64,000 bases of DNA from Pristionchus mayeri (taxonomy: Eukaryota > Nematoda > Chromadorea > Rhabditida > Neodiplogasteridae): positions 56,413,257-56,477,256 of the forward strand of contig BTRK01000006.1 in assembly GCA_036245805.1 (NCBI GenBank). The letters are read 5' to 3'. The stretch's first letter is position 1; each line of letters begins with the position of its first letter. Of this stretch, positions 52,193 to 64,000 are shown piece after piece. The notes under the pieces were generated by a model that was not told the DNA's origin, did not search any database, and saw only the letters and a program-made list of their open reading frames with translations. The position numbers and the translations under genes were made by a program.

Positions 52193-55100
52193 CGAATTTT
52201 GAACTGGACACATGACCATTTTACAAAAACTGTGTATGGCAATGCTCCCAGAAAACTATGGTATAATGAAAATACCTTGTTTTAACAAATTTTCATAGGA
52301 TCAGCCTTCTATCTAACTGGTCGAATGTTCTTGACTATGCGAGAAGTGATTGGGTGGTCGACGAATTTTGAACTGGACGCATGACCATTTTACAAAAACT
52401 GTGTATGGCAATGCTCCCAGAAAACTATGGTATAATGAAAATACCTTGTTTTAACAAATTTTCAAAGGATCAGCCTTCTATCTAACTGGTCGAATGTTCT
52501 TGACTATGCGAGAAGTGATTGGGTGATCGACGAATTTTGAACTGGACGCATGACCATTTTACAAAAACTGTGTATGGCAATGCTCCCAGAAAACTATGGT
52601 ATAATGAAAATACCTTGTTTTAACAAATTTTCATAGGATCAGCCTTCTATCTAACTGGTCGAATGTTCTTGACTATGCGAGAAGTGATTGGGTGATCGAC
52701 GAATTTTGAACTGGACACATGACCATTTTACAAAAACTGTGTATGGCAATGCTCCCAGAAAACTATTGTATAATGAAAATACCTTGTTTTAACAAATTTT
52801 CATAGGATCAGCCTTCTATCTAACTGGTCGAATGTTCTTGACTATGCGAAAAGTGATTGGGTGATCGACGAATTTTGAACTGGACGCATGACCATTTTAC
52901 AAAAACTGTGTATGGCAATGCTCCTAGAAAACTATGGTATAATGAAAATACCTTGTTTTAACTAATTTTCATGGGATCAGCCTTCTATCTAACTGGTCGA
53001 ATGTTCTTGACTATGCGAGAAGTGATTGGGTGGTCGACGAATTTTGAACTGGACGCATGACCATTTTACAAAAACTGTGTATGGCAATGCTCCCAGAAAA
53101 CTATGGTATAATGAAAATACCTTGTTTTAACAAATTTTCATAGGATCAGCCTTCTATCTAACTGGTCGAATGTTCTTGACTATGCGAGAAATGATTGGGT
53201 GATCGACGAATTTTGAACTGGACGCATGACCATTTTACAAAAACTGTGTATGGCAATGCTCCCAGAAAACTATGGTATAATGAAAATACCTTGTTTTAAC
53301 AAATTTTCATGGGATCAGCCTTCTATCTAACTGGTCGAATGTTCTTGACTATGCGAGAAGTGATTGGGTGATCGACGAATTTTGAACTGGACGCATGACC
53401 ATTTTACAAAAACTGTGTATGGCAATGCTCCCAGAAAACTATGGTATAATGAAAATACCTTGTTTTAACAAATTTTCATGGGATCAGCCTTCTATCTAAC
53501 TGGTCGAATGTTCTTGACTATGCGAGGAGTGATTGGGTGATCGACGAATTTTGAACTGGACGCATGACCATTTTACAAAAACTGTGTATGGCAATGCTCC
53601 CAGACAACTATGGTATACTCAAAATACCTTGTTTTAACAAATTTTCATAGGATCAGCCTTCTATCTAACTGGTCGAATGTTCTTGACTATGCGAGAAGTG
53701 ATCGACGAATTTTGAACTGGACGCATGACCATTTTACAAAAACTGTGTATGGCAATGCTCCCAGAAAACTATGGTATAATGAAAATACCTTGTTTTAACA
53801 AATTTTCATAGGATCAGCCTTCTATCTAACTGGTCGAATGTTCTTGACTATGCGAGAAGTGATCGACGAATTTTGAACTGGATGCATGACCATTTTACAA
53901 AAACTGTGTATGGCAATGCTCCCAGAAAACTATGGTATAATGAAAATACCTTGTTTTAACAAATTTTCATAGGATCAGCCTTCTATCTAACTGGTCGAAT
54001 GTTCTTGACTATGCGAGAAGTGATTGGGTGATCGACGAATTTTGAACTGGACGCATGACCATTTTACAAAAACTGTTCATGGCAATGCTCCCAGAAAACT
54101 ATGGTATAATGAAAATACCTTGTTTTAACAAATTTTCATGGGATCAGCCTTCTATCTAACTGGTCGAATGTTCTTGACTATGCGAGGAGTGATTGGGTGA
54201 TCGACGAATTTTGAACTGGACGCATGACCATTTTACAAAAACTGTGTATGGCAATGCTCCCAGAAAACTATGGTATAATGAAAATACCTTGTTTTAACAA
54301 ATTTTCATAGGATCAGCCTTCTATCTAACTGGTCGAATGTTCTTGACTATGCGAGAAGTGATCGACGAATTTTGAACTGGACGCATGACCATTTTACAAA
54401 AACTGTGCATGGCAATGCTCCCAGAAAACTATGGTATAATGAAAATACCTTGTTTTAACAAATTTTCATAGGATCAGCCTTCTATCTAACTGGTCGAATG
54501 TTCTTGACTATGCGAGAAGTGATTGGGTGATCGACGAATTTTGAACTGGACACATGACCATTTTACAAAAACTGTGTATGGCAATGCTCCCAGAAAACTA
54601 TGGTATAATGAAAATACCTTGTTTTAACAAATTTTCAGAGGATCAGCCTTCTATCTAACTGGTCGAATGTTCTTGACTATGCGAGAAGTGATTGGGTGAT
54701 CGACGAATTTTGAACTGGACACATGACCATTTTACAAAAATTGTGTATGGCAATGCTCCCAGAAAACTATGGTATAATGAAAATACCTTGTTTTAACAAA
54801 TTTTCATGGGATCAGCCTTCTATCTAACTGGTCGAATGTTATTGACTATGCGAGAAGTGATTGGGTGATCGACGAATTTTGAACTCGACGCATGACCATT
54901 TTACAAAAACTGTGTATGGCAATGCTCCCAGAAAACTATGGTATAATGAAAATACCTTGTTTTAACAAATTTTCATGGGATCAGCCTTCTATCTAACTGG
55001 TCGAATGTTCTTGACTATGTGAGAAGTGACTGGGTGATCGACGAATTTTGAACTGGACACATGACCATTTTACAAAAACTGTGTATGGCAATGCTCCCAG

Positions 55101-58100
55101 AAAACTATGGTATACTCAAAATACCATGTTTTAACAAATTTTCATAGGATTAGCCTTCTATCTAACTGGTCGAATGTTCTTGACTATGCGAGAAGTGATC
55201 GACGAATTTTGAACTGGACGCATGACCATTTTACAAAAACTGTGTATGGCAATGCTCCCAGAAAACTATGGTATACTCAAAATACCATGTTTTAACAAAT
55301 TTTCAAAGGATCAGCCTTCTATCTAACTGGTCGAATGTTCTTGACTATGCGAGAAGTGATTGGGTGATCGACGAATTTTGAACTGGACACATGACCATTT
55401 TACAAAAACTGTGTATGGCAATGCTCCCAGAAAACTATGGTATAATGAAAATACCTTGTTTTAACAAATTTTCATAGGATCAGCCTTCTATCTAACTGGT
55501 CGAATGTTCTTGACTATGCGAGAAGTGATTGGGTGATCGACGAATTTTGAACTGGACGCATGACCATTTTACAAAAACTGTGTATGGCAATGCTCCCAGA
55601 AAACTATGGTATAATGAAAATACCTTGTTTTAACAAATTTTCATGGGATCAGCCTTCTATCTAACTGGTCGAATGTTCTTGACTATGCGAGAAGTGATTG
55701 GGTGGTCGACGAATTTTGAACTGGACGCATGACCATTTTACAAAAACTGTGTATGGCAATGCTCCCAGAAAACTATGGTATAATGAAAATACCTTGTTTT
55801 AACAAATTTTCATGGGATCAGCCTTCTATCTAACTGGTCGAATGTTCTTGACTATGCGAGAAGTGATTGGGTGATCGACGAATTTTGAACTGGACGCATG
55901 ACCATTTTACAAAAACTGTGTATGGCAATGCTCCCAGAAAACTATGGTATAATGAAAATACCTTGTTTTAACAAATTTTCATGGGATCAGCCTTCTATCT
56001 AACTGGTCGAATGTTCTTGACTATGCGAGAAGTGATCGACGAATTTTGAACTGGACGCATGACCATTTTACAAAAACTGTGTATGGCAATGCTCCCAGAA
56101 AACTATGGTATAATGAAAATACCTTGTTTTAACAAATTTTCATGGGATCAGCCTTCTATCTAACTGGTCGAATGTTCTTGACTATGCGAGAAGTGATCGA
56201 CGAATTTTGAACTGGACGCATGACCATTTTACAAAAACTGTGTATGGCAATGCTCCCAGAAAACTATGGTATAATGAAAATACCTTGTTTTAACAAATTT
56301 TCATAGGATCAGCCTTCTATCTAACTGGTCGAATGTTCTTGACTATGCGAGAAGTGATTGGGTGATCGACGAATTTTGAACTGGACACATGACCATTTTA
56401 CAAAAACTGTGTATGGCAATGCTCCCAGAAAACTATGGTATAATGAAAATACCTTGTTTTAACAAATTTTCAGAGGATCAGCCTTCTATCTAACTGGTCG
56501 AATGTTCTTGACTATGCGAGAAGTGATTGGGTGATCGACGAATGTTGAACTGGACACATGACCATTTTACAAAAACTGTGTATGGCAATGCTCCCAGAAA
56601 ACTATGGTATAATGAAAATACCTTGTTTTAACAAATTTTCATAGGATCAGCCTTCTATCTAACTGGTCGAATGTTCTTGACTATGCGAGAAGTGATTGGG
56701 TGATCGACGAATTTTGAACTGGACGCATGACCATTTTACAATAACTGTGTATGGCAATGCTCCCAGAAAACTATGGTATAATGAAAATACCTTGTTTTAA
56801 CAAATTTTCATGGGATCAGCCTTCTATCTAACTGGTCGAATGTTCTTGACTATGCGAGAAGTGATTGGGTGGTCGACGAATTTTGAACTGGACGCATGAC
56901 CATTTTACAAAAACTGTGTATGGCAATGCTCCCAGAAAACTATGGTATAATGAAAATACCTTGTTTTAACAAATTTTCATGGGATCAGCCTTCTATCTAA
57001 CTGGTCGAATGTTCTTGACTATGCGAGAAGTGATTGGGTGATCGACGAATTTTGAACTGGACGCATGACCATTTTACAAAAACTGTGTATGGCAATGCTC
57101 CCAGAAAACTATGGTATAATGAAAATACCTTGTTTTAACAAATTTTCATGGGATCAGCCTTCTATCTAACTGGTCGAATGTTCTTGACTATGCGAGAAGT
57201 GATCGACGAATTTTGAACTGGACGCATGACCATTTTACAAAAACTGTGTATGGCAATGCTCCCAGAAAACTATGGTATAATGAAAATACCTTGTTTTAAC
57301 AAATTTTCATAGGATCAGCCTTCTATCTAACTGGTCGAATGTTCTTGACTATGCGAGAAGTGATTGGGTGATCGACGAATTTTGAACTGGACGCATGACC
57401 ATTTTACAAAAACTGTGTATGGCAATGCTCCCAGAAAACTATGGTATAATGAAAATACCTTGTTTTAACAAATTTTCATGGGATCAGCCTTCTATCTAAC
57501 TGGTCGAATGTTCTTGACTATGCGAGAAGTGATCGACGAATTTTGAACTGGACGCATGACCATTTTACAAAAACTGTGTATGGCAATGCTCCCAGAAAAC
57601 TATGGTATAATGAAAATACCTTGTTTTAACAAATTTTCATAGGATCAGCCTTCTATCTAACTGGTCGAATGTTCTTGACTATGCGAGAAGTGATTGGGTG
57701 ATCGACGAATTTTGAACTGGACACATGACCATTTTACAAAAACTGTGTATGGCAATGCTCCCAGAAAACTATGGTATAATGAAAATACCTTGTTTTAACA
57801 AATTTTCAGAGGATCAGCCTTCTATCTAACTGGTCGAATGTTCTTGACTATGCGAGAAGTGATTGGGTGATCGACGAATTTTGAACTGGACACATGACCA
57901 TTTTACAAAAACTGTGTATGGCAATGCTCCCAGAAAACTATGGTATAATGAAAATACCTTGTTTTAACAAATTTTCATGGGATCAGCCTTCTATCTAACT
58001 GGTCGAATGTTCTTGACTATGCGAGAAGTGATCGACGAATTTTGAACTGGACGCATGACCATTTTACAAAAACTGTGTATGGCAATGCTCCCAGAAAACT

Positions 58101-60546
58101 ATGGTATAATGAAAATACCTTGTTTTAACAAATTTTCATAGGATCAGCCTTCTATCTAACTGGTCGAATGTTCTTGACTATGCGAGAAGTGATTGGGTGA
58201 TCGACGAATTTTGAACTGGACACATGACCATTTTACAAAAACTGTGTATGACAATGCTCCCAGAAAACTTTGGTATAATGAAAATACCTTGTTTTAACAA
58301 ATTTTCATAGGATCAGCCTTCTATCTAACTGGTCGAATGTTCTTGACTATGCGAGAAGTGATTGGGTGATCGACGAATTTTGAACTGGACGCATGACCAT
58401 TTTACAAAAACTGTTTATGGCAATGCTCCCAGAAAACTATGGTATAATGAAAATACCTTGTTTTAACAAATTTTCATGGGATCAGCCTTCTATCTAACTG
58501 GTCGAATGTTCTTGACTATGCGAGAAGTGATTGGGTGATCGACGAATTTTGAACTGGACGCATGACCATTTTACAAAAACTGTGTATGGCAATGCTCCCA
58601 GAAAACTATGGTATAATGAAAATACCTTGTTTTAACAAATTTTCATGGGATCAGCCTTCTATCTAACTGGTCGAATGTTCTTGACTATGCGAGAAGTGAT
58701 TGGGTGGTCGACGAATTTTGAACTGGACGCATGACCATTTTACAAAAACTGTGTATGGCAATGCTCCCAGAAAACTATGGTATAATGAAAATACCTTGTT
58801 TTAACAAATTTTCATGGGATCAGCCTTCTATCTAACTGGTCGAATGTTCTTGACTATGCGAGAAGTGATTGGGTGATCGACGAATTTTGAACTGGACGCA
58901 TGACCATTTTACAAAAACTGTGTATGGCAATGCTCCCAGAAAACTATGGTATAATGAAAATACCTTGTTTTAACAAATTTTCATGGGATCAGCCTTCTAT
59001 CTAACTGGTCGAATGTTCTTGACTATGCGAGAAGTGATCGACGAATTTTGAACTGGACGCATGACCATTTTACAAAAACTGTGTATGGCAATGCTCCCAG
59101 AAAACTATGGTATAATGAAAATACCTTGTTTTAACAAATTTTCATGGGATCAGCCTTATATCTAACTGGTCGAATGTTCTTGACTATGTGAGAAGTGATT
59201 GGGTGATCGACGAATTTTGAACTGGACACATGACCATTTTACAAAAACTGTGTATGGCAATGCTCCCAGAAAACTATGGTATACTCAAAATACCATGTTT
59301 TAACAAATTTTCATAGGATTAGCCTTCTATCTAACTGGTCGAATGTTCTTGACTATGCGAGAAGTGATCGACGAATTTTGAACTGGACGCATGACCATTT
59401 TACAAAAACTGTGTATGGCAATGCTCCCAGAAAACTATGGTATAATGAAAATACCTTGTTTTAACAAATTTTCATAGGATCAGCCTTCTATCTAACTGGT
59501 CGAATGTTCTTGACTATGCGAGAAGTGATTGGGTGATCGACGAATTTTGAACTGGACACATGACCATTTTACAAAAACTGTGTATGGCAATGCTCCCAGA
59601 AAACTATGGTATAATGAAAATACCTTGTTTTAACAAATTTTCATAGGATCAGCCTTCTATCTAACTGGTCGAATGTTCTTGACTATGCGAGAAGTGATTG
59701 GGTGATCGACGAATTTTGAACTGGACGCATGACCATTTTACAAAAACTGTGTATGGCAATGCTCCCAGAAAACTATGGTATAATGAAAATACCTTGTTTT
59801 AACAAATTTTCATGGGATCAGCCTTCTATCTAACTGGTCGAATGTTCTTGACTATGCGAGAAGTGATTGGGTGATCGACGAATTTTGAACTGGACACATG
59901 ACCATTTTACAAAAACTGTGTATGGCAATGCTCCCAGAAAACTATGGTATAATGAAAATACCTTGTTTTAACAAATTTTCATGGGATCAGCCTTCTATCT
60001 AACTGGTCGAATGTTCTTGACTATGCGAGAAGTGATTGGGTGATCGACGAATTTTGAACTGGACGCATGACCATTTTACAAAAACTGTGTATGGCAATGC
60101 TCCCAGAAAACTATGGTATAATGAAAATACCTTGTTTTAACAAATTTTCATGGGATCAGCCTTCTATCTAACTGGTCGAATGTTCTTGACTATGTGAGAA
60201 GTGATTGGGTGATCGACGAATTTTGAACTGGACGCATGACCATTTTACAAAAACTGTGTATGGCAATGCTCCCAGAAAACTATGGTATAATGAAAATACC
60301 TTGTTTTAACAAATTTTCATAGGATCAGCCTTCTATCTAACTGGTCGAATGTTCTTGACTATGCGAGAAGTGATTGGGTGATCGACGAATTTTGAACTGG
60401 ACGCATGACCATTTTACAAAAACTGTGTATGGCAATGCTCCGAGAAAACTATGGTATAATGAAAATACCTTGTTTTAACAAATTTTCATGGGATCAGCCT
60501 TCTATCTAACTGGTCGAATGTTCTTGACTATGCGAGAAGTGATCGA
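52193..60546. repeat. Mosaic block with SalI (GTGGTCGAC) and CAGAGG markers
   Basis: GTGATCGAC becomes GTGGTCGAC, creating a SalI site, at about 52,357, 53,033, 55,703, 56,870 and 58,705. TTTTCAGAGG is at about 54,636, 56,471 and 57,807. Spacings are 1,167 and 1,835 bp for SalI and 1,835 and 1,336 bp for CAGAGG. Duplicated segments have therefore been reshuffled and no single HOR holds. 161-bp units here usually have CATAGGATC or CATGGGATC, unlike the CATAGGATT short units of the left half. ACTC units are sparse (about 53.6, 55.1, 55.3, 59.3 kb). Confidence 0.8.
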
Positions 60547-62057
60547 CGAATTTTGAACTGGACGCATGACCATTTTACAAAAACTGTGTATGGCAATGCT
60601 CCCAGAAAACTATGGTATAATGAAAATACCTTGTTTTAACAAATTTTCATAGGATCAGCCTTCTATCTAACTGGTCGAATGTTCTTGACTATGCGAGAAG
60701 TGATTGGGTGATCGACGAATTTTGAACTGGACACATGACCATTTTACAAAAACTGTGTATGGCAATGCTCCCAGAAAACTATGGTATAATGAAAATACCT
60801 TGTTTTAACAAATTTTCATAGGATCAGCCTTCTATCTAACTGGTCGAATGTTCTTGACTATGCGAGAAGTGATTGGGTGATCGACGAATTTTGAACTGGA
60901 CGCATGACCATTTTACAAAAACTGTGTATGGCAATGCTCCCAGACAACTATGGTATACTCAAAATACCTTGTTTTAACAAATTTTCATAGGATCAGCCTT
61001 CTATCTAACTGGTCGAATGTTCTTGACTATGCGAGAAGTGATTGGGTGATCGACGAATTTTGAACAGGACGCATGACCATTTTACAAAACTGTGTATGGC
61101 AATGCTCCCAGAAAACTATGGTATAATAAAAATACCTTGTTTTAACAAATTTTCATAGGATCAGCCTTCTATCTAACTGGTCGAATGTTCTTGACTATGC
61201 GAGAAATGATTGGGTGATCGACGAATTTTGAACTGGACACATGACCATTTTACAAAAACTGTGTATGGCAATGCTCCCAGAAAACTACGGTATAATAAAA
61301 ATACCTTGTTTTAACAAATTTTCATAGGATCAGCCTTCTATCTAACTGGTCGAATGTTCTTGACTATGCGATAAGTGATTGGGTGATCGACGAATTTTGA
61401 ACTGGACGCATGACCATTTTACAAAAACTGTGTATGGCAATGCTCCCAGAAAACTACGGTATAATAAAAATACCTTGTTTTAACAAATTTTCATAGGATC
61501 AGCCTTCTATCTAACTGGTCGAATGTTCTTGACTATGCGAGAAATGATTGGGTGATCGACGAATTTTGAACTGGACACATGACCATTTTACAAAAACTGT
61601 GTATGGCAATGCTCCCAGAAAACTACGGTATAATGAAAATACCTTGTTTTAACAAATTTTCATGGGATCAGCCTTCTATCTAACTGGTCGAATGTTCTTG
61701 ACTATGCGAGAAGTGATTGGGTGGTCGACGAATTTTGAACTGGACGCATGACCATTTTACAAAAACTGTGTATGGCAATGCTCCCAGAAAACTATGGTAT
61801 AATGAAAATACCTTGTTTTAACAAATTTTCATAATATCAGCCTTCTATCTAACTGGTCGAATGTTCTTGACTATGCGAGAAGTGATTGGGTGATCGACGA
61901 ATTTTGAACTGGACGCATGACCATTTTGCAAAAACTGTGTATGGCAATGCTCCCAGAAAACTATGGTATAATGAAAATACCTTTTTTCACAAATTTTCAT
62001 AGGATCAGCCTTCTATCTAACTGGTCGAATGTTCTTGACTATGCGAGAAGTGATCGA
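60547..62057. repeat. Terminal duplication, copy A, 1,511 bp
   Basis: Nine units contain a run of rare states: CAGACAACT (60,941), GAACAGG with ATAATAAAA, GAGAAATG, CTACGGTATAATAAAA, GCGATAAGTG (61,370) and CATTTTGCAAAA (61,923). The last unit has CCTTTTTTCACAAAT in place of CCTTGTTTTAACAAAT (61,981), one base shorter, and ends in the short GTGATCGA form (160 bp). The changed bases remove a stop codon in one frame, so a 77-codon frame opens here; I regard it as chance. Confidence 0.86.
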
Positions 62058-63745
62058 CGAATTTTGAACTGGACGCATGACCATTTTACAAAAACTGTGT
62101 ATGGCAATGCTCCCAGAAAACTATGGTATAATGAAAATACCTTGTTTTAACAAATTTTCATAGGATCAGCCTTCTATCTAACTGGTCGAATGTTCTTGAC
62201 TATGCGAGAAGTGATTGGGTGATCGACGAATTTTGAACTGGACACATGACCATTTTACAAAAACTGTGTATGGCAATGCTCCCAGAAAACTATGGTATAA
62301 TGAAAATACCTTGTTTTAACAAATTTTCATAGGATCAGCCTTCTATCTAACTGGTCGAATGTTCTTGACTATGCGAGAAGTGATTGGGTGATCGACGAAT
62401 TTTGAACTGGACGCATGACCATTTTACAAAAACTGTGTATGGCAATGCTCCCAGACAACTATGGTATACTCAAAATACCTTGTTTTAACAAATTTTCATA
62501 GGATCAGCCTTCTATCTAACTGGTCGAATGTTCTTGACTATGCGAGAAGTGATTGGGTGATCGACGAATTTTGAACAGGACGCATGACCATTTTACAAAA
62601 CTGTGTATGGCAATGCTCCCAGAAAACTATGGTATAATAAAAATACCTTGTTTTAACAAATTTTCATAGGATCAGCCTTCTATCTAACTGGTCGAATGTT
62701 CTTGACTATGCGAGAAATGATTGGGTGATCGACGAATTTTGAACTGGACACATGACCATTTTACAAAAACTGTGTATGGCAATGCTCCCAGAAAACTACG
62801 GTATAATAAAAATACCTTGTTTTAACAAATTTTCATAGGATCAGCCTTCTATCTAACTGGTCGAATGTTCTTGACTATGCGATAAGTGATTGGGTGATCG
62901 ACGAATTTTGAACTGGACGCATGACCATTTTACAAAAACTGTGTATGGCAATGCTCCCAGAAAACTATGGTATAATGAAAATACCTTGTTTTAACAAATT
63001 TTCATAGGATCAGCCTTCTATCTAACTGGTCGAATGTTCTTGACTATGCGAGAAGTGATTGGGTGATCGACGAATTTTGAACTGGACACATGACCATTTT
63101 ACAAAAAGTGTGTATGGCAATGCTCCCAGAAAACTATGGTATAATGAAAATACCTTGTTTTGACAAATTTTCATAGGATCAGCCTTCTACCTAGCTGGTC
63201 GAATGTTCTTGACTATGCGAGAAGTGATTGGGTGATCGACGAATTTTGAACTGGACGCATGACCATTTTACAAAAACTGTGTATGGCAATGCTCCCAGAA
63301 AACTATGGTATAATGAAAATACCTTGTTTTAACAAATTTTCATGGGATCAGCCTTCTATCTAACTGGTCGAATGTTCTTGACTATGCGAGAAGTGATTGG
63401 GTGGTCGACGAATTTTGAACTGGACGCATGACCATTTTACAAAAACTGTGTATGGCAATGCTCCCAGAAAACTATGGTATAATGAAAATACCTTGTTTTA
63501 ACAAATTTTCATAGGATCAGCCTTCTATCTAACTGGTCGAATGTTCTTGACTATGCGAGAAGTGATTGGGTGATCGACGAATTTTGAACTGGACGCATGA
63601 CCATTTTGCAAAAACTGTGTATGGCAATGCTCCCAGAAAACTATGGTATAATGAAAATACCTTTTTTCACAAATTTTCATAGGATCAGCCTTCTATCTAA
63701 CTGGTCGAATGTTCTTGACTATGCGAGAAGTGATTGGGTGATCGA
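62058..63745. repeat. Terminal duplication, copy B, 1,688 bp
   Basis: It repeats copy A at 1,511 bp (CAGACAACT at 62,452; GCGATAAGTG at 62,881), then at 1,680 bp after gaining one 169-bp unit near 63.0-63.2 kb (CATTTTGCAAAA at 63,603; CCTTTTTTCAC at 63,660). That region also has private changes AAAAAGTGTG, TTTTGACAAAT and TACCTAGCTGG. The final unit carries the same two rare changes as its partner in copy A but has the full GTGATTGGGTGATCGA end (168 bp). Confidence 0.86.
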
Positions 63746-64000
63746 CGAATTTTGAACTGGACGCATGACCATTTTACAAAAACTGTGTATGGCAATGCTC
63801 CCAGAAAACTATGGTATAATGAAAATACCTTGTTTTAACAAATTTTCATGGGATCAGCCTTCTATCTAACTGGTCGAATGTTCTTGACTATGCGAGAAGT
63901 GATTGGGTGGTCGACGAATTTTGAACTGGACGCATGACCATTTTACAAAAACTGTGTATGGCAATGCTCCCAGAAAACTATGGTATAATGAAAATACCTT
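63746..64000. repeat. Last full unit and a partial unit at window edge
   Basis: One 169-bp unit with CATGGG and the SalI-type GTGGTCGAC end is followed by a unit cut at ACCTT by the window edge. The array continues beyond the window. Confidence 0.9.

Larger units (their letters stand above)
1..64000. repeat. Satellite DNA array, 169/161/168-bp unit, head to tail
   Basis: Every part of the window reads as the same unit, starting CGAATTTTGAACTGG and ending GATCGA, always in the same orientation. Unit lengths counted from successive starts are mostly 169 bp and 161 bp, with 168 bp for one haplotype and a few 160-bp combinations. Neighbouring units differ at only a handful of sites. The same sites recur: GGACGCATG or GGACACATG; CCCAGAAAA or CCCACAAAA; GGTATAATG or GGTATACTC; CATAGGATC, CATAGGATT or CATGGGATC; and presence or absence of TGATTGGG. 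Unit length and head-to-tail purity are typical of eukaryotic heterochromatic satellites, where a unit near nucleosome-plus-linker length is common. No flanking or interrupting sequence is visible. Species and chromosomal position cannot be read from the sequence. Confidence 0.98.

Noticed and set aside
1..64000. CRISPR array
   Set aside because: Repeats are contiguous 161-169-bp units without unique spacers, and there are no cas genes.
1..64000. CENP-B box (TTCG....A..CGGG pattern)
   Set aside because: I looked on both strands of the unit. TTCG-type bases occur (ATTCGACC on the minus strand), but there is no CGGG at the needed distance. GAACGGGAC at about 12,624 and 22,321 is a lone T-to-G variant without the rest of the box.
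1..64000. Telomeric repeats or rDNA at the array edge
   Set aside because: No TTAGG/TTAGGG-type tracts and no rRNA-like sequence are visible; neither array end lies in the window.
1..64000. Assembly artefact from repeat collapse or false duplication
   Set aside because: Not fully excluded, but copies differ by private changes and unit-multiple indels, and the duplication offsets close exactly, which favours real structure. Long-read coverage over 10-31 kb and 40-44 kb would decide.

Overview
The whole 64 kb is one uninterrupted head-to-tail satellite DNA array. I see no gene, RNA gene, transposon, CRISPR array or single-copy sequence, and no unit in inverted orientation. The basic unit is 169 bp (about 37% GC, my count on the unit at 492-660). 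The main alternatives are 161 bp (8 bp shorter beside a TGAT repeat) and 168 bp (a linked one-base deletion). About 380 units fill the window. It begins on a unit boundary by my phasing and ends inside a unit, so neither array edge is visible.

Organism: a nucleosome-sized, AT-rich unit in tens of kilobases of near-identical copies points to constitutive heterochromatin (centromeric, pericentromeric or subtelomeric) of a eukaryote, probably from a long-read assembly. I do not recognise the sequence. A 169-bp subtelomeric satellite is known from aphids of the Myzus persicae group. That is a match of length recalled from memory, not of sequence, so the species stays open.

Layout. 1-10,394: irregular mixture of 169-, 161- and 168-bp units. 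10,395-19,602: first copy of a 9,208-bp tandem duplication. 19,603-31,303: second copy, changed since by +491, -169, -161 and +2,332 bp; a 1,166-bp seven-unit higher-order repeat (HOR) lies inside both copies. 31,304-37,505: more mixed units with a 1,673-bp tandem duplication. 37,506-44,678: a different, uniform block beginning at a broken 239-bp unit, then 40 consecutive 169-bp units ordered as 845/676/845-bp HORs and a 2,028-bp twelve-unit HOR present twice. 44,679-47,008: transition into a 498-bp trimer rich in the ACTC variant. 47,009-60,546: mosaic units with new markers (CAGACAAC, a SalI-creating GTGGTCGAC, CAGAGG). 60,547-63,745: a 1,511-bp block and its 1,688-bp second copy.

The 62- and 77-codon open frames that recur across the window are by-products of unit phase and are not annotated as genes. 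The interesting content is the history of the array: nested tandem duplications at several scales, three out-of-register junctions, a recurrent 8-bp indel, and a dyad symmetry whose perfection differs between unit types.
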